Shown one piece after another: positions 1 through 10,277 of a stretch of DNA of 64,000 nucleotides (its first letter is position 1; each line of letters begins with the position of its first letter). Source of the DNA: Alteraurantiacibacter hainanensis (GTDB lineage: Bacteria; Pseudomonadota; Alphaproteobacteria; Sphingomonadales; Sphingomonadaceae); the NCBI RefSeq assembly GCF_036321025.1, contig NZ_JAZAPB010000001.1, positions 992,001 to 1,056,000 on the forward strand, in the 5' to 3' direction. The translations under genes and the position numbers were made by a program. The notes below the pieces were generated by a model. It ran no database searches. It was not told the origin of the DNA and saw only the letters and a program-made list of their open reading frames with translations.

Positions 1-156
1 GAAGACCGCTACCTGGAGCTGCGCAACAAGGCGACGCTGATCGTCGCCAAGCAGCGCCACGGCTCGACCGGCAACGTGCCCCTGCTGTTCCAGAGCGAGT
101 TCACCAAGTTCACCTCGCCCAACATGAAGGACTATTCGGACTACGGTTTCGAGTAG
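1..156 (+). CDS. dnaB: Replicative DNA helicase DnaB, C-terminal end (partial)
   Basis: The window opens inside this gene; only the last 51 codons and the TAG stop (154-156) are visible. The readable peptide contains IVAKQRHGSTGNVPLLFQ, the characteristic end of the RecA-like ATPase domain of hexameric replicative helicases (family consensus roughly AKQRNGPTG followed by a short strand). DnaB unwinds DNA ahead of the replisome. Downstream lies a short gap before a secreted peptidase gene on the same strand. The assignment rests on this short motif only, so another member of the DnaB/RepA helicase family cannot be fully excluded. Confidence 0.8.
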   Translation, partial: EDRYLELRNKATLIVAKQRHGSTGNVPLLFQSEFTKFTSPNMKDYSDYGFE

Positions 157-220
157 GGGCCGATTGACCGCTCTTGCCGCAACGCTAAGACCCCGGGGGT
201 AACGTTTCACGGGGAACCAC

Positions 221-2356
221 ATGCAATACGGTCTTTTCGCCGCCGCCAGCGCCTTTGCTCTCATCCTGGTGCCGATCGCAGCGCAGTCGCAATCCTCCAT
301 TCCACAGGACCAGCAGCCGGTCCCGATGTCGGCCTCGGCGCAAGGATCCGATCGTACCGGCCCCAACCGCACCTTTACCGGCGAGGACCTGTTCGATCTC
401 GCCATAGCCGCCGATCCGCAGATCAGCCCCGATGGCGACCACATCGTCTACGTGCGCCAACAGAACGACATCATGTCGGACCGGGCGGTCAATTCCATCT
501 GGATGATCGATGTTGCAAGTGGCGCGGAAATGCCTTTCGCTGGCCAGAACGGCGATGCCTACTCTCCGCACTGGTCACCCGATGGAACCCGCGTTGCCTA
601 CGTTTCCACCGAAGGCGGCAATTCGCAGTTGTGGGTGAAATGGCTGGCAAACGGGGAGGCCGTTCGGCTGACCGGGCTGCCCAACAGCCCTTCGAGCATT
701 GCCTGGTCTCCCGACGGCCGGTCCATCGCCTATACCATGCTGGTGGAGGACGACGCGCCATCGCTCGGGTCCGCCCCTGCGAACAAGCCCGAAGGAGCCG
801 AATGGGCCGAGAGCTTGGAAATCACGGATCTCGTCAATTTCCGGGCCGACGGAGCGGGAGAGATCACGCCCGGCTATGAGAAGATCTTCGTCATTCCCGC
901 CACGGGAGGCGCACCGCGGCAGCTGACCTTCGGGGAATACCACGACGGAGGTCCGCTCAGCTGGTCTCCCGACGGCGATACCATCTACTTTTCCGCCAAC
1001 CGCAATGCCAACTGGCAGACCGATCCGGTGGAGGGAGATGTATGGGCGCTCGATGTCGCGACGCTCGGTCTCACGAAATTGACGAACCGCGATGGCCCTG
1101 ATGGGGGCGCACAGGTTTCGCCCGATGGGCGCCTGATCGCCTACGTCGGTTTCGACGATGTCGGCCGCGCATACGAGGCAAGCGAACTCTACGTGATGGA
1201 TGCCGATGGCTCCGACCGCCGCCTGCTGACGCAGGACTGGGACCATGACGTGGGCGCTTTCGAATGGGACGCCGATTCGCGCGGTATCTACGTGCAATAT
1301 GACGAGCGCGGCGAGACCAAGGTGGCGCGGATCGAACTCGATGGCGATGTCAGCACGGTCGCCACCGGCCTTTCCGGCGGCGGGCTGGATCGCCCCTACA
1401 CCGGCGGCAGCTTCTCGGTCTCCGACGACGACACGATCGCACTTACAGGCGGCACGCCTACGCGCCCGGCGGACGTGCAGGTCATCCGCGCTGGCGGCGA
1501 AGCTCGCTATCTCACCAATCTCAATGCCGGACTGTTATCGACGAAGGCATTTGGCGAAGTGCGCGAAATCACCGTTGCCTCGAGTTACGACGGGCAGGAA
1601 ATCCAGGGCTGGCTGACTCTTCCGCCCGGCTATGTGGAAGGCACGCGGGTCCCGCTGATTCTGGAAATCCATGGCGGCCCCTTCGCTGCCTACGGCCCGC
1701 ATTTCGCAACCGACAACCAGCTATACGCTGCCGCCGGGTACGCCGTGCTTTCCGCCAATCCGCGTGGTTCCACCAGCTATGGCGAAGCGTTCGCGCAGGA
1801 AATCGACAAGGCCTATCCCGGTAACGACTACGACGATCTGATGAGCATCGTGGACCGGGCGATCGAACTGGGGATCGCCGATCCGGATCGACTTTTCGTC
1901 ACCGGCGGGTCTGGCGGCGGTGTGCTGACATCCTGGATCATTGGCAATACCAACCGTTTTCGCGCGGCGGCCACGCAGAAGCCCGTCATCAACTGGACTA
2001 CACAGGCGCTGACAGCGGATGGCACGGGCTACTTCGGCCTCTACTGGCTCGGTTCGCGCCCGTGGGAAGATCCGCAGACGTTCTGGAACAAGTCGCCGCT
2101 GTCCCTGGTGGGCAACGTGGAAACGCCTACTCTGGTGGTGGTCGGCGCGCAGGACTATCGCACTCCGGTGAGCGAGGCCGTCCAGTATTACTCGGCCCTG
2201 CAACTCGTAGGTGTGCCTACCGCACTGGTCCGCGTACCTGGCGCAAGCCACGGCGGGATCGCCGCGCGCCCTTCCCAAAGCGCGGCGAAAGCTTCTGCCA
2301 TCCTGGCGTGGTTCGAACGCTACGCAGAGGGTTGGACACCGGACGCAGCGGAATAG
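221..2356 (+). CDS. Secreted S9 family prolyl oligopeptidase-type peptidase
   Basis: A 711-aa protein with a signal peptide (hydrophobic residues about 5-22 ending near AQS). It has an N-terminal beta-propeller region built of repeated WSPDG / SPDG TolB-like blades (about residues 50-430). The C-terminal alpha/beta-hydrolase domain carries GGSGGG with nucleophile Ser564, Asp645 in GAQDYRTP and His677 in ASHGG, a complete Ser-Asp-His triad. This is the acylaminoacyl/dipeptidyl peptidase architecture, expected to trim short peptides in the periplasm. The start at 221 is preceded by a GGGGAA element. Exact substrate specificity is not visible. Confidence 0.9.
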   Translation: MQYGLFAAASAFALILVPIAAQSQSSIPQDQQPVPMSASAQGSDRTGPNRTFTGEDLFDLAIAADPQISPDGDHIVYVRQQNDIMSDRAVNSIWMIDVASGAEMPFAGQNGDAYSPHWSPDGTRVAYVSTEGGNSQLWVKWLANGEAVRLTGLPNSPSSIAWSPDGRSIAYTMLVEDDAPSLGSAPANKPEGAEWAESLEITDLVNFRADGAGEITPGYEKIFVIPATGGAPRQLTFGEYHDGGPLSWSPDGDTIYFSANRNANWQTDPVEGDVWALDVATLGLTKLTNRDGPDGGAQVSPDGRLIAYVGFDDVGRAYEASELYVMDADGSDRRLLTQDWDHDVGAFEWDADSRGIYVQYDERGETKVARIELDGDVSTVATGLSGGGLDRPYTGGSFSVSDDDTIALTGGTPTRPADVQVIRAGGEARYLTNLNAGLLSTKAFGEVREITVASSYDGQEIQGWLTLPPGYVEGTRVPLILEIHGGPFAAYGPHFATDNQLYAAAGYAVLSANPRGSTSYGEAFAQEIDKAYPGNDYDDLMSIVDRAIELGIADPDRLFVTGGSGGGVLTSWIIGNTNRFRAAATQKPVINWTTQALTADGTGYFGLYWLGSRPWEDPQTFWNKSPLSLVGNVETPTLVVVGAQDYRTPVSEAVQYYSALQLVGVPTALVRVPGASHGGIAARPSQSAAKASAILAWFERYAEGWTPDAAE

Positions 2357-2359
2357 GGG

Positions 2360-3529
2360 TTATGACAGCCCCAGATTCAGCTTCCGGCTGACGGTGTAGT
2401 CCACCACCGAGACGAGGAACCAGCACGCCCACCACTTCGTCCGCGTCCACATGGTGGCGCGCCGCGCGTGCAGTTCGGGCGTGACTTCTTCGCTGGCGGG
2501 AAGATGATCGTGAATGAAGCCGCGCATGCGTTCGGCAAGGTCAGCGTCCTCTATGCGCAGCACGATTTCCAGGTTCACGTAGAGGCTGCGCATGTCGAAA
2601 TTGGCGCTGCCCATGTAGACGGCATCGTCGAGCACGATCAGCTTGGTGTGCAGCTTGCACGGCTGGAATTCGTAAACCGCGGCGCCCGCCTCCAGCAGGC
2701 GGCGGTAAAGCGCGCGCGCCGCGCCGATGGTGGCGGCATTGTCGCTCTTGCCAGCCAGCAGCAGGGTGGTCTTTCCCTTGCGGGCAATCGTGCGGATGCA
2801 TCGGCGAAGCCGTTTGTTGGGGGAGAAATAGGCCATCATCATGTCCAGACGCTCGCCCTCGTCCATGTCCTCCGTCACGCAGCGGGCCCAGTTGGACAGA
2901 CCCCTCGTCGGTCCGCCGATCAGCAGCTGCACCGGGCCGGTGCCGCCGTTCCAGCCCCGCACCCGGTGACGGATGTCGTGAAACTGCGCCTTTTCGTCGC
3001 TGGCCCATTCCACCAGCTCGCCAAACCATTCGGAGACGCGCGCGACCACCGGGCCTTCCAGCCGGAAGCCCAGGTCGTTCCAGCCGTTGGTCTGCGGCGA
3101 AGCGAAGTAGTCGTCCTCTATGTTGAAGCCGCCCATCATGGCCACGGCATCGTCGGCCACCATCATCTTCTGGTGGTTGCGGATCAGCGCACGTCGGCTC
3201 CACTTGGCCATGAACACCAGGAAGGTTCCGCCCGCCTGAGTCAGCTCGGCGAAGAATTCCTCGTCCGCCTGCGCGCCGAAGCCATCGACGATGAGGGTCA
3301 CTTCCACCCCGCGCCGGGCGGCAGCGACCAGGGCATCGCGCACTTCCTTGCCCACCTCGTCGCAGGCGAAGATGTAGAACGCCACCTTCAGTGTGCTGCG
3401 CGCGCCTTCGATGATGTCCAGCACGGCGCGGCGACGGTCCTTGCCGTCGGGGTAGAAAGTGAAGCTGTGACCCTGCGCCTCGGCGGAGAAGGGTTCAGGG
3501 TCCCGATAGCCTTGAGCGATGTCCATCAT
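2360..3529 (-). CDS. Phospholipase D-family cardiolipin synthase-like protein
   Basis: 389 aa with two HKD motifs typical of the phospholipase D superfamily: HQKMMVADD near residue 119 and HTKLIVLDDAVYMGSANFD near residue 294. Proteins with this layout and no N-terminal membrane anchor resemble ClsB-type cardiolipin synthases, which join phosphatidyl groups to make cardiolipin at the inner membrane. The C-terminus has a short aromatic hydrophobic stretch (WWACWFLVSVV) that may associate with the membrane. It converges with the S9 peptidase gene (3 bp apart) and is divergent from rpoZ. A PLD-type nuclease or transferase function cannot be excluded. Confidence 0.8.
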   Translation of the reverse strand: MMDIAQGYRDPEPFSAEAQGHSFTFYPDGKDRRRAVLDIIEGARSTLKVAFYIFACDEVGKEVRDALVAAARRGVEVTLIVDGFGAQADEEFFAELTQAGGTFLVFMAKWSRRALIRNHQKMMVADDAVAMMGGFNIEDDYFASPQTNGWNDLGFRLEGPVVARVSEWFGELVEWASDEKAQFHDIRHRVRGWNGGTGPVQLLIGGPTRGLSNWARCVTEDMDEGERLDMMMAYFSPNKRLRRCIRTIARKGKTTLLLAGKSDNAATIGAARALYRRLLEAGAAVYEFQPCKLHTKLIVLDDAVYMGSANFDMRSLYVNLEIVLRIEDADLAERMRGFIHDHLPASEEVTPELHARRATMWTRTKWWACWFLVSVVDYTVSRKLNLGLS

Positions 3530-3628
3530 CGCCTGTTACCACGCCGCGCACGGAGGGAAACCTTGACGAGAGCGTTCTCCGCGCCTAACTGCATCGCTTT
3601 CCGAAACACCAGATTATCCGGAGTGCCC

Positions 3629-3973
3629 ATGGCGCGCGTTACAGTCGAAGATTGCGTCGACAAAGTTCCCAACCGTTTCGATCTCGTCCTGCTGGCTGCC
3701 CAGCGGGCACGCGAGATTTCCGGCGGCGCGGAAATGACCGTCGATCGCGACCGTGACAAGAACCCGGTCGTCGCCCTGCGCGAGATCGCGGAGCAGACCG
3801 TGAAGCCCAAGCACCTGCAGGAATCGCTGGTGCAGTCGCTGCAGCGCGTTCTCCCCGATGAAGAGGACGAGGCGGATGAAGTCGGTTCGCTGAGCCAGTC
3901 GGCAGAGGCCATGCGCCTGTCCGCCGCCGCGCCGACCCGCTCCACTTCGATCGGAGCCGACTACGACGGCTAA
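3629..3973 (+). CDS. rpoZ: DNA-directed RNA polymerase omega subunit
   Basis: 114 aa starting MARVTVEDCVDKVPNRFDLV, the near-invariant N-terminus of RpoZ, followed by the AAQRAREI and KNPVVALREIA segments. Omega assists beta-prime folding and RNA polymerase assembly. The ATG at 3629 is chosen because the family motif begins there and a CCGGAG ribosome-binding sequence lies 5 nt upstream; longer upstream extension in the same frame is antisense to the PLD gene and is rejected. The acidic, low-complexity tail is normal for alphaproteobacteria. A strong hairpin terminator follows. Confidence 0.97.
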   Translation: MARVTVEDCVDKVPNRFDLVLLAAQRAREISGGAEMTVDRDRDKNPVVALREIAEQTVKPKHLQESLVQSLQRVLPDEEDEADEVGSLSQSAEAMRLSAAAPTRSTSIGADYDG

Positions 3974-4001
3974 GGCCGCCGGCTGATCACAGAATTTGCA
4001 A

Positions 4002-4035
4002 GGGGCCGTGCCGCGAGGCGCGGCCCTTTTGATTT
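4002..4035 (+). terminator. Intrinsic terminator after rpoZ
   Basis: A GC-rich stem with arms at 4003-4012 and 4017-4026 (GGGCCGTGCC pairing with GGCGCGGCCC, one G-T pair), a 4-nt loop, and then TTTTGATTTT. This is a standard Rho-independent terminator 29 bp after the rpoZ stop codon. Confidence 0.85.
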
Positions 4036-4136
4036 TCAGCTTTCCTGCGCCTGCCCCAGCCCGGCACGCCTTGTCGCCCGTCGGTTGAAATGCCGCCCTC
4101 CCCGCGCAATACCCCGCGCGCGGAAAGGGCTCGTGC

Positions 4137-4865
4137 ATGGCAGTCATCGCGATCTACAGTGCCAAGGGCGGCGTGGGCAAAACCACCATCGCGGCCAACC
4201 TCGCCTGGTGCTCCGCCACGACCTCCTGCCGCAAGACCCTGCTGTGGGATCTCGACGTGGCCGGCGGGGCCGGCTTCCTCTACGGTGTGGAGCCCGAACA
4301 GGGGCGGGCGCGATCGGTCTTCGCCCGTGACCTGAAAGCGCGCCACGCGATCCTCAAGACCAGCTACGACCGGCTCTCCATCCTTCCGGCCGACGACAGC
4401 ATGCGCGAACTCGATCACCTCTTCACGCTGGTCGGCAAGCGCAAGCAACTGGCCAAGCTGGCGAAGGACCTGTCAAAGACCTACGAGCGCATCATTCTGG
4501 ACTGTCCGCCCGCCCTGGGAGAGATCAGCGCGCAGATCATGCGGGCGGCGGACCTGGTGATCGTGCCCTTGCCGCCCTCCCCGCTCTCGACACGCGCATT
4601 CGATACCGTCGTCAGCGAGATCAAACGGCACGCGAAGCGACACCCGCCGATCCTGCCGGTGCTCTCGATGATCGACATGCGCCGCAACCTGCACCGCCAG
4701 GCGCGCGAGGCGAATCCGACCTGGCCGGTCATCCCGCAATCGAGCGCCGTCGAGCAGTGCGCCGTGCGGCGGGAGCCGGTTGGCGTATTCGCGCCCGGCA
4801 GCCCGTCGGCGCGCGGGTTCAACCAGCTATGGGCCGCGATCGAGCGGAAACTGGCCCGGGGCTAA
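4137..4865 (+). CDS. ParA/MinD-family P-loop ATPase
   Basis: 242 aa with the deviant Walker A KGGVGKTT (residues 10-17), the Walker A-prime segment LLWDLDVAGGAG near 38-49, and Walker B IILDCPP near 120. These are hallmarks of the ParA/Soj/MinD family, dimerising ATPases that position DNA or protein cargo on the nucleoid or membrane. No ParB or centromere-like partner is adjacent, so it is probably an orphan ParA-type positioning ATPase rather than the chromosome parA. It is preceded by the rpoZ terminator, so it likely has its own promoter. Cargo is unknown. Confidence 0.85.
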   Translation: MAVIAIYSAKGGVGKTTIAANLAWCSATTSCRKTLLWDLDVAGGAGFLYGVEPEQGRARSVFARDLKARHAILKTSYDRLSILPADDSMRELDHLFTLVGKRKQLAKLAKDLSKTYERIILDCPPALGEISAQIMRAADLVIVPLPPSPLSTRAFDTVVSEIKRHAKRHPPILPVLSMIDMRRNLHRQAREANPTWPVIPQSSAVEQCAVRREPVGVFAPGSPSARGFNQLWAAIERKLARG

Positions 4866-4874
4866 GCGTCGGGC

Positions 4875-5108
4875 CTACTGGCCACGTCCGGTAACGGCCT
4901 GCATCTCGTCGATCCGCTTGGAGGCATCGGCCTTGCTGAGTTCGGGATCGTAGGCTTCGGGCTGCCCGGCTTCCTCGCACAGCGTCTTGAGGTAGCTGGC
5001 CTGGGCTCCGGTCATCCGTTCGTCGCCGGTCGTCCAGTTGTCGGGCTGCTTCTCAGCGTTGGAGACCGGTTCGGCCTTGGGATGCATGTCGGGCTTGTCG
5101 GCTGCCAT
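4875..5108 (-). CDS. DUF3072 domain-containing protein
   Basis: 77 aa, hydrophilic. The core TGDERMTGAQASYLKTLCEEAG followed by LSKADASKRIDEMQ matches the DUF3072 family of small soluble proteins, in which the C-terminal part resembles a short helix-extended-loop fold. The ATG at 5108 is chosen because AAGGAG lies 8 nt upstream; a longer in-frame start at 5177 lacks this. Function is unknown. It is convergent with the ParA-like gene and divergent from the DUF3667 gene. Confidence 0.8.
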   Translation of the reverse strand: MAADKPDMHPKAEPVSNAEKQPDNWTTGDERMTGAQASYLKTLCEEAGQPEAYDPELSKADASKRIDEMQAVTGRGQ

Positions 5109-5219
5109 GATGAGTTTCTCCTTTGCCCAGTCAACGGGCTTCGATCTTGTTTTGTTCCGTCTCGACCTTGTTGCCATGCCGGGTTAGGTTGCACTGCGAT
5201 AGGAAGGGGGCCCTGCGCC

Positions 5220-6356
5220 ATGAGCGACATTTTCGGCGGACTTGGTACGGCCGCGGAAGGGGGGCTGTTCGCCCGCGCCATCGAGCCTGACTCCGGCGCC
5301 AAGCCGCCGCACCCCGACCAGCCGGAAACGTGCCTGAACTGCGGCACGCCGCTGACGGGGGCATATTGTCATGCCTGCGGGCAGCAGGGCCATATCCACC
5401 GCACGATCGGGGCCTTCCTGCACGAACTGATGCACGGCGCGCTGCATTTCGAGGGGAAGCTGTGGCGCACGCTGCCCATGCTCGCTTTCCGGCCCGGCAG
5501 TCTGACGCGGCGCTATATCGACGGGGAGCGCGCACGCTTCGTCTCGCCCATGGCGCTGTTCCTTTTCACCGTGTTCCTGATGTTCGCCATCTTCCAGATG
5601 GTGGGCTTCACCGCGCCAAGCGACCTGCCGAGGCAGGAAGCCGTGGAGGGCGCGGCGGCAGACATTCGCGAGGGTGCCGCAACCGAACTCGCCAACCTGC
5701 GGGAGCAGCTGGAAACCGGCGAACTCGATGCGGTCGAGCGCGGCGAGGTCATCGCGGAAATCCGGGTGCTGGAAAGCCTGGTCGACCGTCCCGATGCCGA
5801 GACCGCAGGCAGTCCCGACACAGCGGCAGACAGCGCCGCCGAACCGGCGGTCGAACCCAGTGTGGTGGCCACCAGTTCGCCCGAAGTGCGGGCGACCCTC
5901 GAGCAACTGGCCCCCGATGGGACGGGAGTTCAGTGGCTCGACGCCGTAGTCGAGAAGTGGCGCGATAACCCCAGCCTCATGCTCTACAAACTGCAGGCCA
6001 ACGCCTACAAGTTTTCCTGGCTGCTCATCCCGATTTCCATCCCCTTCGTATGGCTGCTGTTCGCATGGAGGCGGCGTTTCAAGGGATACGACCACGCGAT
6101 CTTCGTCACCTATTCGCTCAGCTTCATGACCCTGCTGTTCATCCTGCTATCGGTTCTCGGCATTGCCGGTACGCCCGGCAGCATCATCACCCTTGCAGTG
6201 CTCATCATACCGCCCGTCCACCTCTACAAGCAGTTGCGCGGAGCCTACGAGTTGAGCCGCTTCTCCGCGTTCTGGCGCCTGCTGGCCCTGAGCGCGTTCA
6301 TATGGATTGTCGTGGGCCTGTTCGTCCAAGTACTGCTCTGGCTCGGGTCATTCTGA
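5220..6356 (+). CDS. DUF3667 membrane protein with N-terminal zinc ribbon
   Basis: 378 aa. Cys38, Cys41, Cys50 and Cys53 (CLNCGTPLTGAYCHACG) form a likely zinc ribbon. This is followed by the DUF3667 signature LAFRPGSLTRRYIDGERARFVSP and a first membrane span (about 120-140), then a long polar, Ala/Glu-rich loop (about 145-265), then four hydrophobic segments to the C-terminus. Family function is unknown; it is an inner-membrane protein with a cytoplasmic metal-binding head. The ATG at 5220 follows an AGGAAGG ribosome-binding site. Confidence 0.85.
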   Translation: MSDIFGGLGTAAEGGLFARAIEPDSGAKPPHPDQPETCLNCGTPLTGAYCHACGQQGHIHRTIGAFLHELMHGALHFEGKLWRTLPMLAFRPGSLTRRYIDGERARFVSPMALFLFTVFLMFAIFQMVGFTAPSDLPRQEAVEGAAADIREGAATELANLREQLETGELDAVERGEVIAEIRVLESLVDRPDAETAGSPDTAADSAAEPAVEPSVVATSSPEVRATLEQLAPDGTGVQWLDAVVEKWRDNPSLMLYKLQANAYKFSWLLIPISIPFVWLLFAWRRRFKGYDHAIFVTYSLSFMTLLFILLSVLGIAGTPGSIITLAVLIIPPVHLYKQLRGAYELSRFSAFWRLLALSAFIWIVVGLFVQVLLWLGSF

Positions 6357-6426
6357 ACCGGCAAGGGCGGCACATCGCTGTACCGCCCCAGTTCGAATTG
6401 CAGGCTGTAGGGAAGCCGCCTCGCGA

Positions 6427-6705
6427 CTAGTCCGTGCCGTCGAGTTCGCCGTCGCCGACGTCGGTATCGGCGGCGTCCTCCTCGGCAAGCTCGTCGCTCA
6501 GTTCTGCCGCGCCTTCGCTCAGTTCGTCGGCTGCGACGATCGCGCCCTCGCGCAGTTCATTGCCCACGACCTCGGCGTTTTCCTCGGCATCGGCAGCGGC
6601 GCGCTCTGCCATTTCCTCGGCATTGCGTTCGGTCTGGTCGGAGCAGGCTCCGGCGAGGGCAAGCGTCGATACGGCAGCGAGGGTAGCGAAAAGCGGGCGT
6701 TTCAT
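6427..6705 (-). CDS. Small Glu/Ala-rich lipoprotein
   Basis: 92 aa with a lipoprotein signal: positively charged start MKRP, hydrophobic stretch, lipobox LAGAC with the lipidated cysteine at residue 21. The mature part is highly acidic with repeated AAxE / ELxEGAxE helical segments, which look like a coiled helix on the membrane surface. No family is recognised beyond a generic sphingomonad lipoprotein. It lies 56 bp downstream of ftsH on the same strand and may be co-transcribed with it. Confidence 0.65.
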   Translation of the reverse strand: MKRPLFATLAAVSTLALAGACSDQTERNAEEMAERAAADAEENAEVVGNELREGAIVAADELSEGAAELSDELAEEDAADTDVGDGELDGTD

Positions 6706-6761
6706 GACGAGACTCCTTTGTTCAGTCTCCTCAACGCCTCAACGCCCGCCAGGCTCCCGCC

Positions 6762-8714
<1,953 letters not shown>

Positions 8715-8990
8715 CGGAGAACACGTCCTTTCAGGTTCTCAATGTAGGACTGTGCGGGTGAATGACAAGATAATGGCGACCATGGGCTTTGGGCCAGAGA
8801 CGAAGCGCAATTCAGAGTCCGGGCTAAATTTACGAAGTCGACATCGTCACGCTGGCTACATGAGGCAAAAACGCCGGATTTGCGCGGATTCTTCACCTCC
8901 TGCGAAGTTGGCTCCCTGCACGCAGGAACAGTCAGCGATGGACAGCTGGATTTGCGTGCGAGTGGCCCACGGCCACGAACGCAGGAAAGG

Positions 8991-10187
8991 TCAGCGCCTT
9001 TCTCGCGCAAGAATCACGCGGTCGTCGAGGTCGGCGCCCTGCTGGCCGGTAACCTGGACCAGGGCATCGAACGGGGGCGAAGCGGCCACCTCGGCGATCT
9101 CGTCGGGCAGGCTGTCGGACATGGCCAGCGGGCTGATGCCGCGCAGCCCCGTCTCGCGCTGGCTGGCGATCACCACGACGTGCGCGCCGGTGGATGCGGT
9201 GAACGCGGCCAGGTAGGCATAGTCGCGGTAGAACGCGGGCGATGCCAGGCTGCGCGCCTCGTCGCTGGTCCAGATCTGTCCGCTCTCCCTGTCGACCAGC
9301 TCGTCATAGCTTTCGCCGACGCGCAAGGTGCTGTCCGCGAAAACCTGGTCTTCGAGCAGGCCCATACCTGACAACAGGCCGACATAGACCACGTCGAAGC
9401 GGTTGAGCATGTCGGGTTCCAGTTCGCTGGCGGCGATCACCTCCACGTCCTTCCCCGCGTCGGCCAGCACCGGCATCACTGCCTGCAAGCCGTAGGCGGC
9501 CGAAAACGGCAGGTAGGTGAGGCCGACATCCTCGGCAAAGCCGTAGCGGTCTGGCTCCGCTTCCTGCAGCGCGGCGAGGTCCTGTTCGGAATCGACGCGG
9601 AAATCGCGGATCAGGCGGCTCTGCTCGGGCCGGACGGGATCGATTTCGCCGTAGATGTAGTAATCGCCCAGCACGAGCAGCACCGGTCGGTCCGACGCGA
9701 CAATGGTTTGCCACAGGGCATTGGGCGCGGAGTCCCGGTTGAGCAGGTAGAGCGAGGTGCCCGCCAGCAGCGCGAGCAGCAGGATGCCAAGCAGAACGAT
9801 ACTGCTAGGTCGGCGGCTGGCTTGAGCGCTTGCAGCGGCAATCGGGCCCGGCGCGGTGGATGCGGCATGCACGCCCGCGAGGCGCAGGGCATAGGTCCCG
9901 CTCGGCAACTCCACCCGCGCGCCGGCCTCTCCCGGCTCGTTGGCGGCGTAGAAGTCTTCCAGCTTCTTGCGCAGGCGGTGGATGTAGACCCGCACGGTCG
10001 CATCGTCTGAATCCGACTGCTGCTGGCCGAAGACCCGGCGCGCGAGTTCGTCCTGCGTGGCGCTCTCGGCATGGGGGCCGCGCGCCGCGAGCCAGTCGAA
10101 CAGTTCGCGCACGCGGCCGCTCTCACCCGCCACTCCAGCGGCGCGCAGGCGGTCGATTTCCGCTTCGAAGAGGCGTGTAACGTCCAT
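8991..10187 (-). CDS. Membrane-anchored winged-helix transcriptional regulator
   Basis: 398 aa. The N-terminal region (about 40-103) matches an OmpR/PhoB-type winged helix (recognition portion DATVRVYIHRLRKKLEDF, wing LPSGTYALRL). A single membrane span follows at about 129-149, and then a 250-residue presumably periplasmic domain. This ToxR/CadC-like arrangement lets an envelope signal act directly on DNA. The gene is divergent from a TonB-dependent receptor start 90 bp away, so the receptor is its most likely target. The sensor domain (LVLGDYYIYGEIDP near 169-182) is not recognised; the ligand is unknown. Confidence 0.8.
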   Translation of the reverse strand: MDVTRLFEAEIDRLRAAGVAGESGRVRELFDWLAARGPHAESATQDELARRVFGQQQSDSDDATVRVYIHRLRKKLEDFYAANEPGEAGARVELPSGTYALRLAGVHAASTAPGPIAAASAQASRRPSSIVLLGILLLALLAGTSLYLLNRDSAPNALWQTIVASDRPVLLVLGDYYIYGEIDPVRPEQSRLIRDFRVDSEQDLAALQEAEPDRYGFAEDVGLTYLPFSAAYGLQAVMPVLADAGKDVEVIAASELEPDMLNRFDVVYVGLLSGMGLLEDQVFADSTLRVGESYDELVDRESGQIWTSDEARSLASPAFYRDYAYLAAFTASTGAHVVVIASQRETGLRGISPLAMSDSLPDEIAEVAASPPFDALVQVTGQQGADLDDRVILARERR

Positions 10188-10277
10188 GTAACGTGCCGAT
10201 TACCGTAATTTACGTAGAGGAGCCAGCAGGGCCGGGCCATCTGGTGATTGACTTTGACCAACCAGAAAACGGACCTG

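Noticed and set aside
2468..3628. N-terminal extension of the rpoZ frame
   Set aside because: Sequence before 3629 is antisense to the PLD gene, unlike any omega subunit; the conserved start is at 3629.
4137..4865. Chromosome-partition ParA of a parABS locus
   Set aside because: No adjacent parB or parS-type sites; the ParB-domain gene at 35 kb belongs to the mobile element and is not its neighbour.
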